From: JAZIHH01 sp036678685
GTDB taxonomy: Bacteria; Bacillota; UBA4882; UBA10575
Length of the DNA: 13,818 nt
Assembly (NCBI GenBank): GCA_036678685.1
Contig: JAZIHH010000026.1
Coordinates: 1-13,818, forward strand
Direction: 5' to 3'
Position 1 is the first letter of the stretch, and each line of letters starts with the position of its first letter. Positions 7,288 to 13,818 of the stretch are shown here, in pieces. The notes below the pieces were generated by a model. That model did not search any database, had not been told where the DNA came from, and saw only the letters and a program-made list of their open reading frames with translations. The position numbers and the translations under genes were made by a program.

Positions 7288-9108
7288 TTAATCCAGCCCA
7301 AAGTAGGCTTCATAAATCTTCCGGGCCACCGGGTCGCCGTCTGGGAACCAAAACCGCCCTCTTCAATCACCACGACCACCACCAACTCGGGATTGTCGGC
7401 TGGCGCGTAACTGGCAAAAAAGGCATAATCGTTCTTCCCGATATTCTCGGCCGTCCGAGTTTTCCCGGCAACCGGGATCCGGTCCAGGGGAAAACCCCAT
7501 AAAGCATACCGGGCGGTCCCGTCCGTCACCACCTGTTCCAAACCTTTCCGCACGATGGCCAGGTGCTCCGGTTTTATCTTCAGCTCCCGCACTATTTTCG
7601 GGGCAAATTTGGTCACCGTCTCCCCCGCAGCCGTCGTGATCTCCCGGACGAATTGGGGTTGGTAGACCTTCCCGCCACTGGCAATGGTGGCGTAGACTTG
7701 CGCCAGTTGCATCGGGGTCACGTCGACGAAACTTTGGCCGATGGCAACCAGCGCCGTCTCCATGGGATACCAGGGTTCGCCCCGGGCCTGTTTTTTCCAT
7801 TCCGGATCGCCAATCAGTCCATCCAACTCCTCCGGTTCCAGTTTGAGGCCGGTCTTCGCGCCCAAACCCAGACGGCGAGCGTACGCCGCCAGCTTTTCCG
7901 GGCCCAACCGGAAGGCCAATTCGGCCATGACAGTATTACAGGAGTTTTTTAACCCATCAACCACGTTTAGTTTTCCATGGACCTGGCTGCACCGGAGCTG
8001 CCGGTTGCCAAACCGCACTACCCCCGTACAGTTGAAGGTCTCGGCCGGATCGACCAGGTCTTCTTCCAACGCCGCCAACACGGTAATGGGTTTAAAGGTG
8101 GAGCCGGGCATGAACTTCCCACGCGTGACCCGGTTGGAAAAGGGATTTAACGGGTTGTTGATCAATTCATTAAAGGCGGACCGCGATATATTGCCCACAA
8201 AAAGGTTGGGGTCAAACTCCGGGTAACTAACCAGGGCCAGAATGCCACCGGTCCGGGGGTCCAACACCACAACCGAGCCGGCGTTGGCCTTATTCACCTG
8301 TTCGTTGGTCTGGCTCTGGGCCCAGGCGATCTGCTCGCGGATCGCCCGTTCGGCCACCTCTTGCAAACGGGCATCGATCGTTAGATGCAGATTATGGCCG
8401 GGAACATACTTCTTCTCTTCCAACACTTTGATCGGTTGCCCCACCCGGTCGACTTCCCGAATCCGGGACGGCTTCTTCACCCCGCAGTTCCAGATCATAG
8501 GTTCTTTCCAAACCCATCTTGCCGATTTCATCGCCCAGGCGGTAGCCCAGACCCCGCCGCTGCGCCAGCTCCTGCTCGTTAATCTCACCGAGATACCCAA
8601 AGAGGTGAGCGCCCCATTCCCCTTTCGGATAGTAACGGACTGGATAATCCTCCACCACCACGCCGGGCAGATCCAGTTTTGCTTCCAGAATTTGCCCGAT
8701 CGCCACCGGATCCACATCCCTCTTCAACGGTACATACTGGTCCTTCTGGTACTTGGCGCTCTCCTGCAGCATCTGAAACAACTCGGCTTCGGACAATTCC
8801 AAAACTTGACTTAAAAAGCGAACAACATAAGGATTTTCCTCGATATCTTCCGGCACCACGGAAACAACATGCGAAAACCGGCTGGTCACCAGTAATTCGC
8901 CCCGCCGGTCGTAGATATTGCCCCGGGGGGCCGTGATCCGAATCGGCCGCATCCGGTTACGGCTGGATTTTTCAAAGGTTTCCTCACCTTTGATGATCTG
9001 TAGATACCAAAGGCGGAAAAGAAGCACGGCGAAGATGAAGATCACCAGGATGGAAAGGACTCTAACACTGCGCTCCAGCCCGATAATTGTCCGCTTCTTC
9101 AACGTCAC
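7288..9108 (-). CDS. mrdA: PBP2 (MrdA), class B transpeptidase of the elongasome, two compensating frameshifts and a KTG variant
   Basis: PBP2 cross-links the glycan made by RodA during elongation. A membrane anchor lies at about residues 15-38, then the pedestal motif APRGNIYDRRGELL, and the transpeptidase domain with STFK (Ser336) and SCN (389-391). The third motif reads KTRT (549-552) where the family has KTGT; the Arg codon is at 7455-7457. One extra base in the run at 8465-8467 shifts the frame after RGEEAV; removing it gives RIREVDRVGQPIKVL. One missing base at 7331-7333 hides the true end, which restored reads TPVARKIYEAYFGLD with the stop at 7288-7290. The result is 606 residues, normal for PBP2. 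GTG 9108 overlaps the mreD TGA (GTGA), with AAAGG 7 bases upstream, so translation is probably coupled. Confidence 0.94.
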
Positions 9109-9610
9109 GCACCAACCTTTAACCGTCGTTCGCCCATTAGGACAAGGACTTTTTTGAGCCCGAAATAAACCGGGGCCGTCAGCACCAGGTTATAAAGGCA
9201 AAGGGGTAAAAGCGTGCCCCCAAGGAAGGAAAGGAACGCCATCCGCCAGCCAAAGGCCAACAGAATGCTATAGGAAAACAGTTCGGCAATGACCGTGCCC
9301 ACCAGGACCAAACAGAGCGGAATGATCAGATACCCTTTGAAAACCAACCTTTCCAAATAGCCGGCGGCAAACCCCAAAAGCCCCAGGATGGTAATGTTGA
9401 TTCCCAAGATACCACTGCCGGCTAAATCCAACAGATCCCGCCCAGCAGGCCGAAGCACAATCCCGGCCGGATCCCTTGTAACAAACCATAACAAACGGTG
9501 GTAATCAAAACCAGGTTCGGGATCACCCCAAAGAGGGAAAGGTGGGGAAAGAATGCGGTTTGCAAGGCCAAGACAACGATAATCAACAGCAGCTTCTTCC
9601 CGACCGACAC
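9105..9610 (-). CDS. mreD: MreD, rod-shape-determining membrane protein, one frameshift
   Basis: MreD is a small integral membrane partner of MreC in the elongasome. The sequence is highly hydrophobic with about five to six membrane spans. It starts MSVGKKLLLIIVVLALQTAF and contains FGVIPNLVLI, where MreD proteins usually have P-D-L or P-N-L. It breaks frame near 9437-9439: one added G gives FGLLGGDLLDLAGSG and joins the two halves into 168 residues, normal for MreD. The GTG at 9610 is supported by AAAGGAGG 8 bases upstream; an apparent longer reading in the other frame from 9632 is not the gene. It begins 18 bases after mreC and overlaps the mrdA start by 3 bases. Confidence 0.9.
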
Positions 9611-9628
9611 CGGACCGGCCTCCTTTCC

Positions 9629-10456
9629 TCACTTCTCCTTAACCACGTACAGGTACTCCAACCGGCTGAAGTCGGTGGCCGGTTCCAGATAGGCATAGTG
9701 TTCATACCCGTCTTCGGACGAATAGACTTCCACCAGGGTGCCGATGACCAAATTCTTCGGAAAAAACAAACTGGACTCGGCCGTTAAAATCCGGTCGCCG
9801 GTTTGCAACTTCACACTCAAATCCGATGGTTTCACCAAACAGGTCCCCTTCTTGCCACCACCATAGATGTACACCAGTTCCCTGGTGCGTTCCACTACCC
9901 CGCTCATGCTGTTCCCGGGGCGGGGATCGGTCAGTAACATGACTTCGGACGAGAAAGGTTCCACCCGGTACAACCGTCCGGCCAGACCTTCCGCGGTAAT
10001 CACCGGCATATTCCGGGTTAATCCGAAGTTACTGCCCTTGTCGATGGTGATCGTGGCACTGGTGTTCCGGGGGTTTCTAGCAATCACCTCGACCGGGATC
10101 AACTCCAAAGTTGAGGCTGTCTTGAACTGCAGAAGCTCCCGCAGCCGTTCATTCTCCGCGCGCAACTGCTCCAACTGGGACAGTTCGGTCGCCAGCTCGG
10201 AAAGGCGTTTGCGCAGCTCGTCGTTCTCCCGGTGTAAAGCACCCAGTTCATTGATGGTCGCCCACGAATCCTGCGCAAAAATGGTGACGTAATGGATACC
10301 CTTTTGGAAAGGGTATAAAACAAACTTGAACGCCTTCTCGAGCCAGATCTCCTTCTCCCTTTCTTGCGACGAATAGAACATCAACCCGGTAATAATCAGA
10401 AAACAAACAGCTAAGGTCACCAGCAAGACCCGTTTTTGGAAGAAAGGTTGCAACAC
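9629..10456 (-). CDS. mreC: MreC, rod-shape-determining protein
   Basis: MreC is a bitopic scaffold that links MreB and MreD to PBP2 and activates the elongasome from outside the membrane. It has a membrane anchor at about residues 9-28, a coiled coil at about 68-111 (heptads in ENDELRKRLSELATELSQL and onward), then the double beta-barrel with PVEVIARNPRN, ITIDKGSNFGL, EGLAGRLYRV and LLTDPRPGNS. The 275 residues are typical and the frame is intact. The GTG at 10456 has AAAAGGGG 9 bases upstream; the next codon, TTG, is a less likely alternative. It follows mreB by 32 bases and precedes mreD by 18. Confidence 0.96.
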   Translation of the reverse strand: MLQPFFQKRVLLVTLAVCFLIITGLMFYSSQEREKEIWLEKAFKFVLYPFQKGIHYVTIFAQDSWATINELGALHRENDELRKRLSELATELSQLEQLRAENERLRELLQFKTASTLELIPVEVIARNPRNTSATITIDKGSNFGLTRNMPVITAEGLAGRLYRVEPFSSEVMLLTDPRPGNSMSGVVERTRELVYIYGGGKKGTCLVKPSDLSVKLQTGDRILTAESSLFFPKNLVIGTLVEVYSSEDGYEHYAYLEPATDFSRLEYLYVVKEK

Positions 10457-10488
10457 CTTAATCGGCCCCTTTTCCTAATCTTCTCCGC

Positions 10489-11520
10489 TCAACGCTTATT
10501 CGAGATTAAGACTTTCCGCAGATCTTCCAAGGCCTCAAGGGCCATCCCCGTCCCCCGGGCCACACACGTCAAGGGATCTTCAGCCACTTGCACTGGCATT
10601 TCCGTCTCTTCGGCCAGGAGACGGTCGAGTCCCCGCAGGAGGGCACCGCCCCCCGACATCACGATCCCGCGGTCCAGAATATCCGCAGCAAGCTCCGGAG
10701 GGGTTTTTTCCAAGGTCATCTTGACCGCTTCCAAAATCGCCCCCACCGGTTCCGCCAACGCTTCCATGACTTCCCGCGACGAGATGGTGATCACCTTCGG
10801 CAAACCGGTTACCAAATCCCGGCCACGCACTTCCATGGTCTCCTCTTCTTTCTGCGGATAAGCCGACCCAATTGCTCTTTTAATCTCCTCGGCGGTTTGC
10901 TCACCCACCATTAAATTATAACACTTTTTAATATATTGGATAATTGCTTCATTGAGTTCATCGCCGGCCACCCGGATCGAGCGGCTGGTCACGATTCGCC
11001 CAGGGAGATCACGGCAACTTCGGTGGTCCCTCCGCCGATATCGACAATTAAATTGCCGGTGGGTTCCTGAATGGGAAGGCCCGCCCAATCGCCGCGGCCA
11101 TCGGCTCTTCGATCAGATAGACTTCACGGGCGCCGCCTTCCCGGGCCGCATCCATCACGGCCCGCCTTTCCACTTCCGTAACCCCGGAAGGAACCCCAAT
11201 AATCACACGGGGCGCCAAAAAAAGCCCGCCGGCGACCGGCTTTTTTAATATAATACTGTAACATCTTTTCCGTTACTTCAAAGTCAGCAATCACACCGTC
11301 TTTGATCGGCCGGACGGCAACGATACTGCCCGGCGTCCGGCCCACCATCTGTTTGGCTTCCAGCCCCTACGGCAATGATATTGCCGGAGTCCCGGTCAAA
11401 AGCCACAACCGTTGGCTCCTGGAGGACAATCCCTTGGTTACTGACAAAAACGAGCGTGTTGGCCGTCCCTAAATCAATTCCCATATCGCGCGAAAAACGT
11501 CCAAGCATTTTGTTGAGCAT
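10489..11520 (-). CDS. mreB: MreB, actin-like cell-shape protein, four single-base frameshifts
   Basis: MreB is an actin homologue that forms membrane-bound filaments directing lateral wall synthesis. The actin-fold motifs are present: DLGTANT (phosphate 1), DIGGGTTEVAV (phosphate 2, visible only after frame correction) and SGGGALLRGL (adenosine). Four indels break the gene: an extra base at 11364-11367 (correction gives AVGLEAKQMVGR), an extra base in the seven-A run at 11217-11223 (gives FLAPRVIIGVPSGVTEVERR), a missing base at 11084-11086 (gives AAAIGAGLPIQEPTGN) and a missing base near 10997 (gives SLGGIVTSRSIRVAGDE). They cancel, leaving 343 residues with family-like sequence throughout. 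The ATG at 11520 has GGAGGG 9 bases upstream; the TTG three bases earlier is an alternative. It is first in the mreBCD block, 71 bases after radC. Confidence 0.95.
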
Positions 11521-11591
11521 CAATGCTTTCCCTCCGGTTGAATATGATGTGGATTCTCACAAATAAAAAATTCTGGTTCGTTGGAGTTCCG

Positions 11592-12275
11592 TTAAATCAA
11601 CCCTTCCTCCTTCATGCTAAAGTACTTGTTGTCACCAATAATCACATGATCGAGAATGGGGATGCCCAGGAGCTCTCCGGATTCTTTAAGGCGGTGCGTC
11701 AGCTTGATATCCTCTTTACTGGGCCGGGGGTCGCCACTGGGGTGGTTATGGGCTAAAATCAGGGAAGCGCTGCTTTGGCGGATCGCCGCTTTAAACACTT
11801 CCCGGGGATGAACCAAGGATGCATCCAACGTCCCAACGGAGATCGTCTCGGTCCCAAGCAGCCGGTTTTTTGTATTAAGGTGCAGCGTCAAAAAGTGTTC
11901 CTGGTCCAGAAACCGCAGACGCGGCATTAAAAAACCGGCGACTTCCTGAGGTGAAGACAAAGGTTGGTCTTCGGTCAGCCGGGTAGTCTGTAACCTCTTC
12001 CCCAGTTCAAAGGCGGCCAACAACTGAATGGCTTTTGTTTTCCCCACGCCCCGCACCGTACATAATTCCTGAAGGCTTGCCGCCGCCAGGTTTGGCAAAG
12101 ATTCAAATTTGGCCAAGAGGAGCTTGGCCACCTCCAGCACCGACAGGTGGGCGGTTCCGGTCCGGAGGACAATGGCCATTAATTCAATGGTCGAGAGGCT
12201 CTCCGCACCGTACTTCGCCAACCGCTCCCGGGGGCGCTCCTCCGCCGGAAGCGCTTTAATCACCGGTCCGGACAA
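11592..12275 (-). CDS. radC: RadC / YeeS-family JAB-domain protein
   Basis: This conserved protein carries the RadC name, but a DNA-repair role is not established. It has an N-terminal helical region and a helix-hairpin-helix (CTVRGVGKTKAIQLLAAFEL, about residues 72-91). The C-terminal JAB/MPN metalloprotease-like domain carries the metal-binding motif HNHPSGDPRPSKED at 176-189. The 227 residues are the usual length and the frame is intact. The start is a TTG at 12275 with GGAGGTG seven bases upstream, lying inside the end of maf; the two genes overlap by 20 bases, so translation is probably coupled. It sits between maf and mreB, the standard Firmicutes order. Confidence 0.95.
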   Translation of the reverse strand: MSGPVIKALPAEERPRERLAKYGAESLSTIELMAIVLRTGTAHLSVLEVAKLLLAKFESLPNLAAASLQELCTVRGVGKTKAIQLLAAFELGKRLQTTRLTEDQPLSSPQEVAGFLMPRLRFLDQEHFLTLHLNTKNRLLGTETISVGTLDASLVHPREVFKAAIRQSSASLILAHNHPSGDPRPSKEDIKLTHRLKESGELLGIPILDHVIIGDNKYFSMKEEGLI

Positions 12276-12888
12276 GGGTTTTCACCTCCGGTAAGTTAAT
12301 CCCGTATTCTTTTAACAGAAGCGCAAAACGGGGGACAGGGAGGCCCATAACATTATAGAAGCAACCCTCAATCCGGTCAACAAAGATGGCGCCAAGCCCC
12401 TGAATCCCATAGGCTCCCGCCTTATCCATCGGTTCGCCAGTACGGAGATAAGCGTCGATCTCCCGGTCGCTCAGCGGACGAAAGTGGACCCGCGTCATTT
12501 CATAAGTGGTAATCGCTTTCGCCCGGTGCAAAAGGGCCAGTCCGGTAAAAACCTGGTGCCAGCGGCCGGACAGGGTCCGCAGCATCCGCCGGGCTTCAGC
12601 TTGATCGCCCGGTTTTCCCAGGACCTCACCTTCCAGCACCACGATGGTGTCGGCCCCCACCACCAGGCTGTCCGCCGTCTCCGGAACGCGGGAGGCCAGG
12701 CGAAAAACCTCTTCCGCCTTTCCCCGCGCCGCCGCCATGACCTGCTCCGCCGGGGTGGCTGCCGGATCCGGCTGCGCCCGTTCCTCATAAGAACTGGCCA
12801 TGACGGTAAAATCCAGACCCAGCATGGCAAGGAGTTCCTGACGGCGGGGGGAAGCAGAGGCAAGGATAATCGGATAAATCAAAGCCAC
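12256..12888 (-). CDS. maf: Maf family nucleoside-triphosphate pyrophosphatase
   Basis: Maf proteins hydrolyse non-canonical or specific NTPs (dTTP/UTP type) to the monophosphate plus PPi, and were named for septum inhibition on overexpression. The signature SASPRR is at residues 11-16, GADTIVV at 78-84 with the catalytic Asp80, LSGRWHQVFTGLAL follows at about 106-119, and EPMDKAGAYGIQG is at 152-164. The Q at 163 in GIQG and the S-x-S-P-R-R type suggest the YhdE-like dTTP/UTPase group. It has 210 residues and an intact frame. The start is GTG at 12888; a TTG two codons on (12882), closer to the GGGGGTGG stretch, is possible. It overlaps radC downstream and follows rnfB after a hairpin. Confidence 0.94.
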   Translation of the reverse strand: MALIYPIILASASPRRQELLAMLGLDFTVMASSYEERAQPDPAATPAEQVMAAARGKAEEVFRLASRVPETADSLVVGADTIVVLEGEVLGKPGDQAEARRMLRTLSGRWHQVFTGLALLHRAKAITTYEMTRVHFRPLSDREIDAYLRTGEPMDKAGAYGIQGLGAIFVDRIEGCFYNVMGLPVPRFALLLKEYGINLPEVKTLVRTGD

Positions 12889-12921
12889 CCCCAGACTGAT
12901 TTAAACGTCAAAACTTACACC

Positions 12922-12943
12922 GCGGCACCCGGAAGGGTGCCGC
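12922..12943 (-). terminator. GC-rich hairpin between rnfB and maf
   Basis: There is a perfect 9-bp stem, GCGGCACCC at 12922-12930 and GGGTGCCGC at 12935-12943, with a 4-base loop. Read on the minus strand it lies 24 bases after the rnfB stop. The bases after it (GGTGTAAGTTTTGACG) contain only a short T-run, so it may be a weak or partial terminator, or an mRNA-processing element that allows some read-through into maf. Confidence 0.5.
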
Positions 12944-12967
12944 CAACGAACCATTTATATTATTTCC

Positions 12968-13792
12968 CTATCCCACGGCGCTTTCCTGCTTGTCCGCGCC
13001 TTTAATCGTCTTCATGGGACATTTTTCCACGCAAACTTCACAGTTAGTGCAGCGTTCGGGAATGATCCGCGCCAAATTATTTTCAACCAGAATTGCCTCC
13101 GCGGGACAGTTCTTGCTACAGAGCCGGCAACCGATACAGCCCACTTTGCAGACCGGCCGGACCGCCGCCCCCTTCTCCGTGTTCATGCAGAGCACGATCA
13201 CCTTCTTCGCCACCGGCCACAGGGTGATAATCTGACGGGGACAGGCTTTCACACACAACCCGCAACCGGTACACTTCGCCTCGTCGACCACGGGCAGACC
13301 ATTGTCCGACATCGTCATCGCCCCAAACGGACAAGCTTTAACACAACTGCCCAGGCCGAGACAGCCAAAGGTACAGGCTTTGGCGCCGCCGCCCAGAGTC
13401 TGGGCGGCCGCACAATCTTCCACCCCAATATAGATGAAACGCTGGGCCGCTTCCTTCAGCCCGCCGGCACAGCGGACCCGGGCGACCATCCGTTCGGCGG
13501 TCGTGCTTTCCACCCCCATCACCGCTGCAATGGGCGCGTGGTCCTTCAAAACCGGACACCCGGTCACCGGTGCCGTCCCGGCGACAATCGCCTCCGCCAG
13601 TCCGCGGCATCCCGGATAGCCACATCCCCCGCAGTTGGCACCGGGTAACAACCCTTCAATCTCGTCGATGCGCGGGTCACTTTCCACCGCCAATTTGCGG
13701 GAAGCAAGGGCCAGACCCAAACCGAAAGCGGCGCCAAGGACTAACAGAACGGCAACGCCATGCAGAATAATATTTAAACTTCCGGCTTCCAT
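12968..13792 (-). CDS. rnfB: RnfB, iron-sulfur subunit of the Rnf ion-pumping ferredoxin:NAD+ oxidoreductase
   Basis: RnfB is thought to accept electrons from reduced ferredoxin and pass them into the membrane-bound Rnf complex, which pumps Na+ or H+. An N-terminal membrane helix (about residues 8-30) is followed by the Fe-S domain NCGGCGYPGC with C54, C57, C62 and C79. Next come four ferredoxin-type motifs: C140/C144/C150/C154 (the first with a longer C-x3-C-x5-C spacing), C174/C177/C180/C184, C219/C222/C225/C229 and C248/C251/C254/C258. Extra cysteines are C108, C127, C202 and C215. At 274 residues and 24 Cys by my count, it is the long clostridial type. The ATG at 13792 has AAAGGAG 8 bases upstream. 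The rest of the rnf operon should lie right of the window; rnfB is usually its last gene. Confidence 0.95.
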   Translation of the reverse strand: MEAGSLNIILHGVAVLLVLGAAFGLGLALASRKLAVESDPRIDEIEGLLPGANCGGCGYPGCRGLAEAIVAGTAPVTGCPVLKDHAPIAAVMGVESTTAERMVARVRCAGGLKEAAQRFIYIGVEDCAAAQTLGGGAKACTFGCLGLGSCVKACPFGAMTMSDNGLPVVDEAKCTGCGLCVKACPRQIITLWPVAKKVIVLCMNTEKGAAVRPVCKVGCIGCRLCSKNCPAEAILVENNLARIIPERCTNCEVCVEKCPMKTIKGADKQESAVG

Positions 13793-13818
13793 CTTGTCAA
13801 CTCCTTTAGTCGGAATTT

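Noticed and set aside
7363..7800. Long open frames antisense or out of frame with mrdA, mreC, maf and rnfB
   Set aside because: They are shadows of GC-biased codons in genes with clear homology, with low-complexity Arg/Gly/Pro-rich translations.
827..11520. Programmed ribosomal frameshifting as the cause of the frame breaks
   Set aside because: The shifts go in both directions, occur in seven genes, lack common slippery heptamers or downstream structures, and would be needed several times within mreB alone.
1..13818. Mobile elements, CRISPR arrays, tRNA or rRNA genes, defence or biosynthetic clusters
   Set aside because: I saw no transposase, terminal inverted repeats, regularly spaced repeats or cloverleaf sequences; every stretch over 300 bases is accounted for by a housekeeping gene.

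Overview
The window is a stretch of a Gram-positive (Firmicutes-type) chromosome, probably from an anaerobic, endospore-forming lineage near Clostridia or Limnochordia. The grounds are the Firmicutes gene order maf-radC-mreBCD-mrdA-minCDE-rodA, a yunB-type sporulation gene, a clostridial-style RnfB, and strong AAAGGAGG-type ribosome binding sites. Base composition looks moderately GC-rich. The exact taxon cannot be read from the sequence.

Layout. Left end, plus strand: the 3' part of a ribose-phosphate pyrophosphokinase gene (prs), ending in a hairpin terminator. Convergent to it on the minus strand is yunB (827-1529). A divergent intergenic region (1530-1740) follows, then a plus-strand class A penicillin-binding protein (1741-4063) that ends at a strong bidirectional terminator (4092-4124). 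From there to the right end everything is on the minus strand. In transcription order it runs rnfB, a hairpin, maf, radC, mreB, mreC, mreD, mrdA (PBP2), minC, minD, minE, rodA. Genes are tightly spaced, sometimes overlapping, and many use GTG or TTG starts, so this looks like one long cell-shape and division operon downstream of an rnf operon.

How the genes work together. MreB filaments with MreC and MreD organise the elongasome, whose wall synthases are RodA (SEDS glycosyltransferase) and its class B partner PBP2. MinCDE places the division site. Maf and RadC are the usual passengers upstream of mreB. The class A PBP is a second, SEDS-independent peptidoglycan polymerase. RnfB is the iron-sulfur subunit of the ferredoxin:NAD+ oxidoreductase ion pump.

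The most striking property is sequence quality or decay. Seven genes (yunB, the class A PBP, rodA, minC, mrdA, mreD, mreB) are interrupted. I located twelve single-base indels, mostly in short homopolymers, and one in-frame stop. In every case a one-base correction restores a family-typical protein, so assembly or sequencing error is more likely than real gene loss. Apart from that, this is a conserved housekeeping region. I see no mobile element, CRISPR array, RNA gene or unknown multi-gene system.
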